From NCBI GenBank assembly GCA_014376915.1, contig JACMQP010000427.1:1-12501 (forward strand): DNA of 12,501 bases, written 5' to 3'. The position numbers and the translations under genes are program-made. The stretch comes from Ramlibacter sp. Its GTDB lineage: Bacteria; Pseudomonadota; Gammaproteobacteria; Burkholderiales; Burkholderiaceae. The notes under the pieces were generated by a model. It was not told where the DNA came from. It saw only the letters and a list, made by a program, of their open reading frames with translations, and made no database searches. This document shows, in pieces, positions 1 through 9,431 of the stretch (its first letter is position 1; every line of letters begins with the position of its first letter).

Positions 1-369
1 ATCGCGGCTGGCACCGGCTACCGCCAGACGGGCTTCGTAGTCGGCCCACAGCTTGTCTTGCTCAGCCCCCAGGAAGTACAGGTAATCCCAAGTGAAGATG
101 CCGGTGCTGTGGCCGTCGGAAAACGTAGGCTGCACGCCGTAATTGCCTACCGGCTCCAGGCCGTTCAGCGTGACTTCGCGCATCCCCGTTTGCAGGGTTT
201 CCTGGCCCGGCCCGTGGCCTTGCACTTCGGCGGACGGTGAATACACGCGCATCAGCTCGAACGGAATGCGGAACACGGCACCGTCGGAAAACGTGACTTC
301 CAACGCTCGCGATAAGCCGTGGACGGTAATGTCTTGGGGCGTCGGCGCCCCAGCTTTTAAGCCCGCCAT
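1..369 (-). CDS. DUF971 family protein (GBBH-like N-terminal domain), partial
   Basis: Read on the minus strand, the first 123 residues begin [18 protein letters not shown] and stay open to the window edge, so the C-terminus is missing. Recognisable family blocks are FRIPFELMRVYSPSAEVQGH (residues 33-52) and GNYGVQPTFSDGHSTGIFTW (75-94), typical of the small DUF971 proteins related to the N-terminal domain of gamma-butyrobetaine hydroxylase. That domain is zinc-binding in the eukaryotic enzyme; no catalytic oxygenase domain is expected here and the bacterial role is not established. The ATG overlaps the stop of the upstream oxidase by one base (TAATG), implying translational coupling and one transcript. 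In Burkholderiales I recall this gene being followed by ubiE, which would lie outside the window. Family call is firm; function is unknown. Confidence 0.88.
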   Translation of the reverse strand, partial: MAGLKAGAPTPQDITVHGLSRALEVTFSDGAVFRIPFELMRVYSPSAEVQGHGPGQETLQTGMREVTLNGLEPVGNYGVQPTFSDGHSTGIFTWDYLYFLGAEQDKLWADYEARLAVAGASRD

Positions 370-3300
370 TACACGAGCACCCGCTCGATGCCGCCGTGGT
401 TGGCTTGCGCCACGTAGGTCGGCAGCCAGTCCTTGCCCAAGATCTGGTTGGCCATTTCGACCACGATGTAGTCGGCTTCGAGCAGGCCGTTTTGCAGGTC
501 GTTGCCGTAGCGGCTCAGGCCCTGCAGGCAGCTAGGGCAGCTGGTGAGGATTTTCACGTTGTCCTTTTCGTCCAGGTTGCCCAAGGCGCGCAGCTTGGTT
601 TCGTCGTTGCGCAGTTCTTCTTCCTTGCGGAAGCGGATTTGCGTGGAGATGTCGGGCCGGGTCACGCCCAGGGTGCCCGACTCGCCGCAGCAGCGCTTGC
701 TCTCCAGCACCTGGTCGCCCAACAGCGCCTTCACTGTCTTCATCGGCTCCTGCAGCTTCATGGGGGTGTGGCAGGGATCGTGGTACAGGTAGCTGCCGCC
801 GTTGTTCAGCGTGATGCCTTTTTCCAGCAGGTATTCATGGATGTCGATGATGCGGCAACCGGGGAATATTTTGTCGAACTCGTAGCCCTGCAGCTGGTCA
901 TAGCAGGTGCCGCAGCTCACCACCACGGTCTTGATGTCCAGGTAGTTCAGCGTATTGGCCACGCGGTGGAACAGCACCCGGTTGTCGGTGATGATCTTGT
1001 TGGCCTTGTCGAACTGGCCGCTGCCTTTTTGCGGGTAGCCGCAGCACAGGTAGCCCGGTGGCAGCACGGTTTGCACCCCGGCGTGCCACAGCATGGCCTG
1101 GGTGGCCAGGCCGACCTGGCTGAACAGGCGCTCGGAGCCGCAGCCGGGGAAGTAAAACACCGCTTCGGATTCGCTGGTGGTGCCCACCGGGTTGCGGATG
1201 ATGGGCACGTAGTCGCTGTCTTCAATGTCCAGCAGGGCGCGCGCGGTTTTTTTGGGCAGGTTGCCCGGCATCTTTTTATTGATGAAGTGGATCACCTGCT
1301 CTTTGATGGGCGCAGTGCCCACCGTAGCGCGCGGTGCAGCGGTCTGCTTCTTGGCGAAGCTGCGCAGCAGGTCGTTGGCCAAGCGCTGGGCCTTAAAGCC
1401 CACGCCCACCATGGCGGCCCGCGCCAGTTTGATGGTTTCGGGATTGGTGGCATTCAAGAAGAACATGGCCGCGGCATTGCCAGGGCGGAAGGTCTTTTTG
1501 CCCATTTTGCGCAGCAGGTTGCGCATGTTCATGGTCACGTCGCCAAAGTCGATCTTTACTGGGCAGGGCGACAGGCATTTGTGGCACACCGTGCAGTGGT
1601 CGGCCACGTCCTCGAACTGCTCCCAGTGCTTGATGCTCACGCCGCGCCGGGTCTGCTCTTCGTACAGGAAGGCTTCCACCAGCAAGGACGTAGCCAGAAT
1701 CTTGTTGCGCGGGCTGTACAGCAGGTTGGCGCGCGGCACGTGGGTGGCGCACACGGGTTTGCATTTGCCGCAGCGCAGGCAGTCCTTCATGCTGTCGGCA
1801 ATGGCGCCAATATCGCTCTGCTGCATGATCAGCGACTCATGGCCCATCAGCCCGAAGCTGGGCGTGTAGGCATTGGTCAAATCAGCCGTTAGCGCACGTC
1901 CAGCGTGCGCAAGATGCTCCTGATTCCGTAGCAACTTACCCTTGTTGAAACGGCCTTCCGGGTCAATCCTCTGTTTGTACTCGGTAAAAGGGCGCAGCTC
2001 TTCGTCGGTCAGAAATTCGAGCTTGGTGATGCCGATGCCGTGTTCGCCGGAGATCACGCCATTGAGCGAGCGGGCCAGCGCCATGATGCGCTTCACAGCA
2101 CCGTGCGCGCTCTGCAACATCTCATAGTCGTCGCTGTTGACGGGAATGTTGGTGTGGACGTTGCCGTCGCCGGCGTGCATGTGCAGCGCCACCCAGACCC
2201 GGCCCTTGAGCACGCGCTTGTGGATCGCATTGCACTCGGCCAGGATGCCGGCGAAGGCCTCGCCGGCGAAGATGGCCTGCAGCGGAGCGCGAATCTGGGT
2301 CTTCCAGCTGGCGCGCAGGTTGTGGTCCTGCAGCTGCGTGAACAGCGGCTCCACGTCCTGCAGCCACCCCTGCCATTGGGAGCGCACCTCGCGCACCAGC
2401 TCCAGCGCCTGGCCGACGCGGTCTTCCAGCAGCTCCGCCGACGGGATCTCGTTGGCGTCGTCGTGCTTGCCCAGCGGCAGGTTGCCCCGGCCGAAAAATG
2501 CCTCGAGCCGATCGGTCAGCTGGATTTTGTTGCGCAGGCTCAGCTCGATGTTGATGCGCTCAATGCCGTCGGTGTATTCGGCCATCCGCGGCAGCGGAAT
2601 CACAACGTCCTCGTTGATCTTGAAGGCATTGGTGTGCTTGCTGATCGCCGCCGTCCGCTTGCGATCGAGCCAGAACTTCTTGCGCGCTTCCGGACTGATG
2701 GCGATGAAGCCTTCACCGCTACGCGAGTTGGCGATCCGCACCACTTCCGAAGTCACCTTTGCGACCGCGTCGGCATCATCGCCGCAGATGTCTCCGACCA
2801 GCACCATCTTGGGCAACCCGCCACGCTTGGACTTGGTCGAATAGCCGACCGCCTTCAGATAGCGGTCGTCCAGGTGCTCGAGTCCGGCCAGCAGCACGCC
2901 CGAGCGCTTCTGCTCGGCGAACATGAAGTCCTTGATCTCGACGATACTCGGCACCGCGTCGCGCGCGTTGCCGAAGAACTCCATGCAGACGGTGCGCGTG
3001 TGCTGCGGCATCCGGTGCACTACCCAGCGGCTGCTGGTGATCAGGCCGTCGCAGCCTTCCTTCTGGATGCCGGGCAGGCCGGAGAGGAACTTGTCGGTGA
3101 CGTCCTTGCCCAGGCCTTCCTTGCGGAAGGTGGCGCCGGGGATGACCAGCTGCTCGGTGCGCACCGGCGTCTTGCCGTCGGCCTCGAAGTACTTCAGCTC
3201 AAAGGTCGCGAACTCGGCGTCGTGGATCTTGCCCAGGTTGTGGTCCATGCGCGTGACTTCCAGCCACTGCGCCTGCGGCGTCACCATGCGCCAGGAAACC

Positions 3301-4250
3301 AGGTTGTCCAGCGCGGTGCCCCACAGCACGGCCTTCTTGCCGCCGGCATTCATCGCGATGTTGCCGCCGATGCAGGACGCCTCGGCCGAGGTCGGGTCGA
3401 CCGCGAACACGAAGCCGCCGCGCTCGGCGGCGTCGGCCACCCGCTGCGTCACGACGCCAGCCTCGGTCCACACCGTCGGCACCGGCTGCGCCTGGCCGGG
3501 CATGGTCAGCATCTCCACTTCCGTCATGGCCTCGAGCTTTTCGGTGTTGATCACCGCGCTCCTCCAGGTCAGGGGAATGGCGCCGCCGGTGTAGCCGGTG
3601 CCGCCGCCGCGCGGAATGATGGTCAGGCCCAGGTCGATGCAGCCCTGGACCAGGCCGGCCATCTCAGCCTCGGTGTCCGGGGTCAGGACCACGAACGGAT
3701 ATTCGACGCGCCAGTCGGTGGCATCGGTCACGTGCGACACGCGTGACAGACCGTCGAACTTGATGTTGTCCTTCGCCGTATACCGACGCAGCACGCGCTG
3801 GGTCCGGCGCCGCAGATCGGCGGCCGACGTGAAGCTGGAGTCGAAACTCAGCACGGCGCGGGTCGCGCCTTGGAGCAGTTCGCCGACGATGGCGTCGCGG
3901 GCGGAGTCGGCTTTCGGCGTGCGGCGCTTCTCCACTTCCGCCAGCCGGTGCTGCAGCGCGTCGACCAGCATGCGCCGGCGCTTGGGGTTGTCCAGCAGGT
4001 CGTCCTGCAGATAAGGGTTGCGCTGGACCACCCAGATATCGCCCAGCACCTCGTACAGCATCCGCGCGGAGCGGCCCGTGCTGCGCTCCTCACGCAACTG
4101 GTTCAACACTTCCCAGGCCCGCGCGCCCAGCAGGCGGATCACGATCTCGCGATCGGAGAACGACGTGTAGTTGTACGGAATCTCGCGCAGGCGGGGAGCG
4201 TCGCCCGGGACCGCGGCCATGAGTTGGTTAAGCGTTGTGGGTGCGTTCAT
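369..4250 (-). CDS. Giant FAD-linked oxidase fused to Fe-S/CCG domains (DUF3683 family)
   Basis: A 1293-residue protein combining a D-lactate dehydrogenase/GlcD-like flavoprotein with a GlcF/GlpC-like electron-transfer part. Seen in order: an N-terminal DUF3683-like region (about 20-110, [20 protein letters not shown]); a PCMH-type FAD-binding domain (about 180-400) with [12 protein letters not shown] at 213-224; an FAD-oxidase C domain with [12 protein letters not shown] (690-701) and SGEHGIG (734-740); two 4Fe-4S motifs, C824/C827/C830/C834 and C886/C889/C892/C896-P; and two cysteine-rich CCG domains (PGC 1035-1037 with CCG 1069-1071; HDPCH 1157-1161 with CCGESG 1187-1192). No signal peptide or membrane segment is evident, so it is probably cytosolic or membrane-associated, passing electrons from a 2-hydroxy acid to a carrier. 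The substrate cannot be read from the sequence. The start has no clear Shine-Dalgarno but fits the family N-terminus. GC content falls in the 3' part, beyond about position 2150. Confidence 0.93.
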   Translation of the reverse strand: MNAPTTLNQLMAAVPGDAPRLREIPYNYTSFSDREIVIRLLGARAWEVLNQLREERSTGRSARMLYEVLGDIWVVQRNPYLQDDLLDNPKRRRMLVDALQHRLAEVEKRRTPKADSARDAIVGELLQGATRAVLSFDSSFTSAADLRRRTQRVLRRYTAKDNIKFDGLSRVSHVTDATDWRVEYPFVVLTPDTEAEMAGLVQGCIDLGLTIIPRGGGTGYTGGAIPLTWRSAVINTEKLEAMTEVEMLTMPGQAQPVPTVWTEAGVVTQRVADAAERGGFVFAVDPTSAEASCIGGNIAMNAGGKKAVLWGTALDNLVSWRMVTPQAQWLEVTRMDHNLGKIHDAEFATFELKYFEADGKTPVRTEQLVIPGATFRKEGLGKDVTDKFLSGLPGIQKEGCDGLITSSRWVVHRMPQHTRTVCMEFFGNARDAVPSIVEIKDFMFAEQKRSGVLLAGLEHLDDRYLKAVGYSTKSKRGGLPKMVLVGDICGDDADAVAKVTSEVVRIANSRSGEGFIAISPEARKKFWLDRKRTAAISKHTNAFKINEDVVIPLPRMAEYTDGIERINIELSLRNKIQLTDRLEAFFGRGNLPLGKHDDANEIPSAELLEDRVGQALELVREVRSQWQGWLQDVEPLFTQLQDHNLRASWKTQIRAPLQAIFAGEAFAGILAECNAIHKRVLKGRVWVALHMHAGDGNVHTNIPVNSDDYEMLQSAHGAVKRIMALARSLNGVISGEHGIGITKLEFLTDEELRPFTEYKQRIDPEGRFNKGKLLRNQEHLAHAGRALTADLTNAYTPSFGLMGHESLIMQQSDIGAIADSMKDCLRCGKCKPVCATHVPRANLLYSPRNKILATSLLVEAFLYEEQTRRGVSIKHWEQFEDVADHCTVCHKCLSPCPVKIDFGDVTMNMRNLLRKMGKKTFRPGNAAAMFFLNATNPETIKLARAAMVGVGFKAQRLANDLLRSFAKKQTAAPRATVGTAPIKEQVIHFINKKMPGNLPKKTARALLDIEDSDYVPIIRNPVGTTSESEAVFYFPGCGSERLFSQVGLATQAMLWHAGVQTVLPPGYLCCGYPQKGSGQFDKANKIITDNRVLFHRVANTLNYLDIKTVVVSCGTCYDQLQGYEFDKIFPGCRIIDIHEYLLEKGITLNNGGSYLYHDPCHTPMKLQEPMKTVKALLGDQVLESKRCCGESGTLGVTRPDISTQIRFRKEEELRNDETKLRALGNLDEKDNVKILTSCPSCLQGLSRYGNDLQNGLLEADYIVVEMANQILGKDWLPTYVAQANHGGIERVLV

Positions 4251-4417
4251 CGGGTGGGTTTGTCAGCCGGATGAAAGCATCCCGGAAGCCGAGTGGAGAT
4301 GTTACCGCAGTGCAGCATAAAGAAGCCCGTGGGCGTCGCGCATCCCCGCCGGCCGGAGGGTTCGCCCGGCTCATGGAAACCCCGCTTGTCCAGGTCCGAC
4401 CGGGATTGTTAAATCCG

Positions 4418-4435
4418 CTGTCACAAATAACTCAT
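4418..4435 (+). promoter_or_regulatory. Candidate Pho box upstream of ugpB
   Basis: Within the 214-base divergent intergenic region (4251-4464), CTGTCAC (4418-4424), a four-base AAAT spacer, then AACTCAT (4429-4435) match the PhoB layout of two CTGTCAT-like heptamers with 11-base periodicity. The first heptamer matches 6 of 7 positions, the second 4 of 7. In enteric bacteria ugp is a PhoB regulon member, which makes the match plausible. Against it, the box ends only 29 bases before the ugpB ATG, leaving little room for a -10 and leader, and no good -10 is seen. The rest of this intergenic region shows no convincing promoter for the minus-strand oxidase. Confidence 0.4.
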
Positions 4436-4464
4436 ACGCTTGCCGTTTTCATCCAGGAGCATTC

Positions 4465-5769
4465 ATGAAACTAAAGCTTTGCGGGGCGGCCCTCGTTGCC
4501 GCCTTTTCCTGCGCCGCACAGGACCAGACCGAAATTCAGTGGTGGCATTCGATGACTGCGGTCAACAATGAATGGGTCAACGACCTGGCCAGGCAGTTCA
4601 ACGAAAGCCAGAAGGAATACAAGGTGGTGCCGACCTTCAAAGGCACCTACGACGAATCGATGACCGCCTCGATCGCCGCCTTCCGCTCCGGCAATGCTCC
4701 GCACATCCTGCAGGTGTTCGAAGTGGGAACCGCAACGATGATGGGCAGCAAAGGCGCGATCGTACCGGTGGCCCAGGTGATGAAGGATGCCGGCGAGAAG
4801 TTCGATCCGGGCGCCTACATCTCCGCGGTCGCCGGCTACTACACGGCGCCCAACGGCCAGATGTTGAGTTTTCCCCTGAATAGCTCGACCACCGTCTTCT
4901 ACTACAACAAGGATGCGTTCAAGGCAGCCGGCCTGCCCACCGACCAGGCACCCTCGACCTGGCCCGAAGTGGTGGTCGCGGCCGCCAAGCTCAAGGCGTC
5001 CGGCCATAAATGTCCGTTCACCACGGCCTGGCAGGGCTGGACCCAGCTGGAGAGCTTTTCGGCCTGGCACAACGTGGAATTCGCCACCAAGAGCAACGGG
5101 CTGGCCGGGCTGGACGCGCGCCTGAAGATCAACTCGCCCCTGCACGTGCGCCACATCGAGAACCTGGCGAACATGGCCAAGCAGGGCCTGTTCGTCTACA
5201 AGGGCCGTGGCAACGTGCCGGAAGCGAGCTTCGTGTCCGGTGAATGCGCCATGATCAACACGTCGTCCGGCTTCTACGGCAACGTTGCCAAGAACGCGAA
5301 GTTTGCCTACGGCCTGGCTCCCCTGCCCTATTACCCCGACGTGCCCGGCGCGCCGCAGAACACTGTCATCGGCGGCGCCAGCCTGTGGGTGATGTCGGGC
5401 AAGAAGCCGGCCGAGTACAAGGGTGTGGCCAAGTTCTTCAGCTTCATCTCGACTCCGGAAGTGCAGTCCGCGAGCCACAAGCGCACCGGCTACCTGCCGA
5501 TCACCACCGCCGCGTACAAACTAACCGAGCAGTCCGGCTTCTACAAGCAGAACCCGGGCACGGACGTCGCCGTCACCCAGATGATCCGCAAGGTCACCGA
5601 CAAGTCGCGCGGCATCCGGCTGGGCAACTACGTGCAGGTGCGCGCCATCGAAGACGAGGAACTCGAACAGGTCTGGAATGGCAAGAAGACAGCCAAGGAA
5701 GCCCTGGACGCCATCGTGACCCGCGGCAACGAACAGCTGGAGCGGTTCCAGAAGGCGAATAAGTCCTGA
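4465..5769 (+). CDS. ugpB: sn-glycerol-3-phosphate-binding periplasmic protein UgpB
   Basis: A 434-residue solute-binding protein, close to the E. coli length of 438, which captures glycerol-3-phosphate and glycerophosphodiesters in the periplasm for UgpAE. It has a short signal peptide (MKLKLCGAALVAAFSCAA) with a likely signal peptidase I site after residue 17 or 18. Family blocks are clear: WWHSM (26-30), FKGTYDESM (58-66), GNAPHILQVFEVGTATMM (76-93), LNSSTTVFYYNKDAF (138-152), WQGWTQLESFSAW (189-201), IGGASLWVM (302-310), TGYLPIT (341-347) and GIRLGN (383-388). Y62, E86, W192, Y343 and R385 fall where ligand-contacting residues lie in E. coli UgpB. The start is supported by AGGAG at 4455-4459, five bases before the ATG. 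It is the first gene of the operon and is separated from ugpA by a 95-base gap containing a hairpin. Confidence 0.96.
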   Translation: MKLKLCGAALVAAFSCAAQDQTEIQWWHSMTAVNNEWVNDLARQFNESQKEYKVVPTFKGTYDESMTASIAAFRSGNAPHILQVFEVGTATMMGSKGAIVPVAQVMKDAGEKFDPGAYISAVAGYYTAPNGQMLSFPLNSSTTVFYYNKDAFKAAGLPTDQAPSTWPEVVVAAAKLKASGHKCPFTTAWQGWTQLESFSAWHNVEFATKSNGLAGLDARLKINSPLHVRHIENLANMAKQGLFVYKGRGNVPEASFVSGECAMINTSSGFYGNVAKNAKFAYGLAPLPYYPDVPGAPQNTVIGGASLWVMSGKKPAEYKGVAKFFSFISTPEVQSASHKRTGYLPITTAAYKLTEQSGFYKQNPGTDVAVTQMIRKVTDKSRGIRLGNYVQVRAIEDEELEQVWNGKKTAKEALDAIVTRGNEQLERFQKANKS

Positions 5770-5800
5770 CGGTCTTGTTCGCTGTTGGCGGTACTGACCG

Positions 5801-5848
5801 CAGCCCCTCACCTGCCCACCCCCGCCAAGCGGGTGAGGGTGGGTGCTG
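5801..5848 (+). repeat. Intergenic hairpin between ugpB and ugpA
   Basis: CCCTCACC (5805-5812) is exactly complementary to GGTGAGGG (5832-5839), and CAGC (5801-5804) can pair with GCTG (5845-5848) across a five-base bulge. An alternative fold pairs CCCACC-CCCGC (5815-5825) with GCGGG (5829-5833) and GGTGGG (5838-5843). It resembles the CCCTC...GAGGG palindromic intergenic repeats common in high-GC proteobacteria. No T-run follows, so it is not a standard terminator. It could stabilise the ugpB message or reduce read-through into ugpA, giving more binding protein than permease. Confidence 0.65.
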
Positions 5849-5864
5849 TGGGCGACAATAAGCC

Positions 5865-6746
5865 ATGGAAAAACGCGTCGTCTTCCGCTCAACCTGGTTG
5901 CCTTGGCTGCTGCTGCTGCCGCAGATGGCGGTCATCCTGGTGTTTTTCTTCTGGCCGGCGGCGCAGGCCATCCTGCAGTCACTGCAGCAGCAGGACCCAT
6001 TCGGCACGTCCGTTGAATTCGTGGGCTTTGCCAATTTCCGGCAACTCTTTGCCGATCCCGGCTATCTCGAATCCTTCAAGACGACGGCGCTGTTCTCGGT
6101 TCTCGTTGCCGGCATCGGAATCAGTTTGTCGCTGCTACTGGCAGTGTTCGCTGACCGCATCGCACGCGGAGCAGTCGTCTACAAGACCCTGTTGATCCTG
6201 CCCTACGCCGTGGCACCCTCCGTCGCCGCGGTGCTATGGGTCTTCATGTTCTCGCCGTCGCTGGGCGTGGTGGCCTATGCGTTGGGCAAAGTCGGGATCG
6301 ACTGGAACCACCTGCTCAACTCCACCCACGCCATGACACTGATCGTGATGGCCGCGGTCTGGAAGCAGATCTCCTACAACTTCCTGTTCTTCCTGGCCGG
6401 ATTGCAATCGATCCCGAAGTCGCTGATCGAGGCTGCGGCGATCGACGGGGCAGGTCCGTGGCGACGCTTCTGGACCGTGCAGTTCCCGCTGCTGTCGCCC
6501 ACCACCTTCTTCCTGCTGGTGATCAACGTGGTGTATGCCTTTTTCGACACCTTCGCCATCGTCGATGCGGCAACCCAGGGTGGTCCGGGAAGGGACACGT
6601 CGATCCTGGTCTACAAGGTGTATTACGACGGATTCAAGGCGATGGATCTGGGCGGATCGGCCGCGCAGTCGGTGGTTCTGATGGTGATCGTGGTGGCGCT
6701 GACGGTGGTCCAGTTCCGCTACGTCGAGAAGAAGGTGCAGTACTGA
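5865..6746 (+). CDS. ugpA: sn-glycerol-3-phosphate ABC transporter permease UgpA
   Basis: A 293-residue inner-membrane permease (E. coli UgpA is 295) that forms the translocation channel with UgpE. About six hydrophobic segments are visible, at roughly 12-35, 74-96, 107-131, 156-180, 211-232 and 268-284. The cytoplasmic coupling loop that docks on UgpC is EAAAIDGAG at 189-197, the canonical EAA motif. Strong family blocks are LPYAVAPSVAAVLW (112-125), WKQISYNFLFF (166-176) and NVVYAFFDTF (221-230). The ATG gives the expected N-terminus (VFRSTWLPWLLLLPQ), although its Shine-Dalgarno is weak. Twelve bases separate its stop from the ugpE start. Confidence 0.96.
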   Translation: MEKRVVFRSTWLPWLLLLPQMAVILVFFFWPAAQAILQSLQQQDPFGTSVEFVGFANFRQLFADPGYLESFKTTALFSVLVAGIGISLSLLLAVFADRIARGAVVYKTLLILPYAVAPSVAAVLWVFMFSPSLGVVAYALGKVGIDWNHLLNSTHAMTLIVMAAVWKQISYNFLFFLAGLQSIPKSLIEAAAIDGAGPWRRFWTVQFPLLSPTTFFLLVINVVYAFFDTFAIVDAATQGGPGRDTSILVYKVYYDGFKAMDLGGSAAQSVVLMVIVVALTVVQFRYVEKKVQY

Positions 6747-6758
6747 TGAAGGCCGGCC

Positions 6759-7610
6759 ATGGTTGAAAAACGTGGAACCCACGGGCTTCTCGCCCACGCG
6801 GTCGTGTTGCTTGGCGTGTTGATCGTCGCTTTCCCGCTGTACCTGGCGTTCGTGGCGTCCACTCACACGGCGCAGGAGATCGTCCAGACACCGATGCCGC
6901 TGCTGCCGGGGAGCAACTTCTGGTACAGCTACAAATCGGCCCTGTTCGGGCGCGAAACCAGCGTCGGCTCCAATGCGCCGGTGGCCCACATGATGTGGGT
7001 CAGCCTGGTGACGGCGCTGGTGATCTCCATCGGCAAGATTTCGATCTCGCTACTCTCGGCCTTCGCCATCGTGTATTTCCGCTTTCCGTTCCGCAAGACT
7101 TTCTTTTGGGCGATTTTCATCACGCTAATGCTGCCGGTGGAGGTGCGGATCCTGCCAACGTACAAGGTGCTTTCGGACCTGCACATGCTCAACACCTATG
7201 CGGGGTTGACGGTGCCGCTGATCGCCTCGGCCACCGCCACTTTCCTGTTCCGCCAGTTCTTCATGACCGTGCCCGACGAGCTGACGGAAGCGTCGCGCAT
7301 GGACGGCGCCAGTCCGATGCGGTTTTTCTTCGACGTCCTGCTGCCGCTGTCCAAGACTTCGATCGCGGCGCTGTTCGTGATCCAGTTCATCTACGGCTGG
7401 AACCAGTACCTCTGGCCATTGCTGGCCACCACCGGCGAAGACATGTACCCGGTGGTCGTCGGCATCAAACGCATGATCGCCGGCGGCGATTCGCAGAACG
7501 AATGGAACGTTGTGATGGCCACCGCCATCCTGGCGATGCTGCCGCCCGCCATCGTGGTGGTCGGGATGCAGCGGTGGTTCGTCAAGGGTTTGGTGGATAC
7601 GGAAAAGTAG
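6759..7610 (+). CDS. ugpE: sn-glycerol-3-phosphate ABC transporter permease UgpE
   Basis: A 283-residue inner-membrane permease (E. coli UgpE is 281), the partner of UgpA. It has about six hydrophobic segments and an EAA-type coupling loop, EASRMDGAS, at 177-185. Diagnostic blocks are KISISLLSAFAIVYFRFP (93-110), ITLMLPVEVR (121-130), ATATFLFRQFFMT (158-170) and FIYGWNQYLWPLL (210-222), ending VKGLVDTEK. An earlier ATG overlapping the ugpA stop (6746-6748) is in another frame and stops after six codons, so the start at 6759 is preferred. It is followed 20 bases later by ugpC. Confidence 0.96.
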   Translation: MVEKRGTHGLLAHAVVLLGVLIVAFPLYLAFVASTHTAQEIVQTPMPLLPGSNFWYSYKSALFGRETSVGSNAPVAHMMWVSLVTALVISIGKISISLLSAFAIVYFRFPFRKTFFWAIFITLMLPVEVRILPTYKVLSDLHMLNTYAGLTVPLIASATATFLFRQFFMTVPDELTEASRMDGASPMRFFFDVLLPLSKTSIAALFVIQFIYGWNQYLWPLLATTGEDMYPVVVGIKRMIAGGDSQNEWNVVMATAILAMLPPAIVVVGMQRWFVKGLVDTEK

Positions 7611-7630
7611 GACTTTGAGCAAGAACTGAT

Positions 7631-8635
<1,005 letters not shown>

Positions 8636-8642
8636 AGTGCCC

Positions 8643-9401
8643 ATGACAGATTGGCCGTACCCGCTCTGGATCGCGCACCGCGGCGCGGGCAAGCTGGCGC
8701 CGGAAAACACGCTCGCGGCGTTTCGTTTCGGTGCGGCCCACGGCTACCGGATGTTCGAATGCGACGCCAAGCTGTCAGCCGACGGCGTGCCGTTCCTGAT
8801 GCACGACACCGCGCTGGCCCGCACGACCAACGCCCGCGAGGTCTTCGGCCGCGCCGCGAGCGAGACCGGGGGCGATCATCCGTGGGACGAACTGGCCAGG
8901 CTCGACGCCGGCGGCTGGCACAGCCGCGCCTTCGCCGGTGAGCCGCTGCCGACGCTGGAGAACATCAGCCGCTTCTGCCTGGCCAACGGCCATCTGCTGA
9001 ACATCGAGATCAAGCCGACACCCGGCCTGGAGCGCCGAACGGGAGAGGTCGTCGCGCGCCATGCCGACCGGCTCTGGAACGACGCGCCGACTCCGCCGTT
9101 GCTGACGTCCTTCCGCCCTGAGGCGCTGGAGGGCGCGCAGGCGACTGCGGCACGATTGCCGCGCGGGCTGTTGCTGGACAAGCTGTGGGACGGCTGGCTG
9201 GACAAGGCTGCGGCCCTGGACTGCGTCGCCATCGTTTGCAACCACGCCCTGTGGGACGCTGCGACCGTGACGCAGGTACACGACGCCGGAATGAAGTGCC
9301 TCGGCTACACCGTCAACGACGAGTGGGCGGCGCAGCGGCTGCTCCAGCTCGGCATCGACGGCATGATCACCGATCGCATCGACCTGTTTGCGCCGATGTG
9401 A
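8643..9401 (+). CDS. ugpQ: Cytosolic glycerophosphodiester phosphodiesterase UgpQ
   Basis: A 252-residue GDPD-family TIM-barrel enzyme that hydrolyses glycerophosphodiesters to sn-glycerol-3-phosphate and an alcohol. Catalytic and metal-binding elements are visible: HRG (12-14), PENTLAAF (20-27) with E21, FECDAKLSADG (38-48) with E39 and D41, catalytic H54 in MHD, IEIKP (121-125) and GYTVND (221-226). The frame stays open further upstream, but the ATG at 8643 gives the normal N-terminus and sits seven bases after ugpC; an earlier start would overlap ugpC deeply. There is no signal peptide, so it is cytosolic and acts on diesters brought in by the Ugp transporter. It is the last gene of the operon. 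Confidence 0.95.
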   Translation: MTDWPYPLWIAHRGAGKLAPENTLAAFRFGAAHGYRMFECDAKLSADGVPFLMHDTALARTTNAREVFGRAASETGGDHPWDELARLDAGGWHSRAFAGEPLPTLENISRFCLANGHLLNIEIKPTPGLERRTGEVVARHADRLWNDAPTPPLLTSFRPEALEGAQATAARLPRGLLLDKLWDGWLDKAAALDCVAIVCNHALWDAATVTQVHDAGMKCLGYTVNDEWAAQRLLQLGIDGMITDRIDLFAPM

Positions 9402-9404
9402 TGC

Positions 9405-9426
9405 CATTCCCGCGGACGCAGGGATG
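9405..9426. repeat. Palindromic intergenic repeat between convergent ugpQ and the DUF3501 gene
   Basis: CATTCCCGCG (9405-9414) and CGCAGGGATG (9417-9426) form an imperfect stem of up to 10 pairs with one wobble and one mismatch. It resembles the CATTCCCGCG...GCGGGAATG repeat dispersed in many proteobacterial genomes. It fills nearly all of the 30-base gap between two convergent stop codons, so it may act as a shared transcription barrier, although it lacks T-runs. Confidence 0.6.
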
Positions 9427-9431
9427 ACGGT

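Noticed and set aside
396..3746. Long plus-strand open frames (396-1892 and 2040-3746) opposite the oxidase gene
   Set aside because: They mirror the minus-strand oxidase codons, have low-complexity composition rich in Ala, Val, Gln, His and Leu, and show no family motif; the minus strand encodes a full recognisable protein.
4471..5478. Minus-strand open frame of 335 codons opposite ugpB
   Set aside because: Antisense shadow of a high-GC gene; ugpB explains the region completely.
9405..9426. Calling this palindrome a Rho-independent terminator
   Set aside because: There is no T-run on either side and the stem has a mismatch; it better fits a dispersed intergenic repeat.
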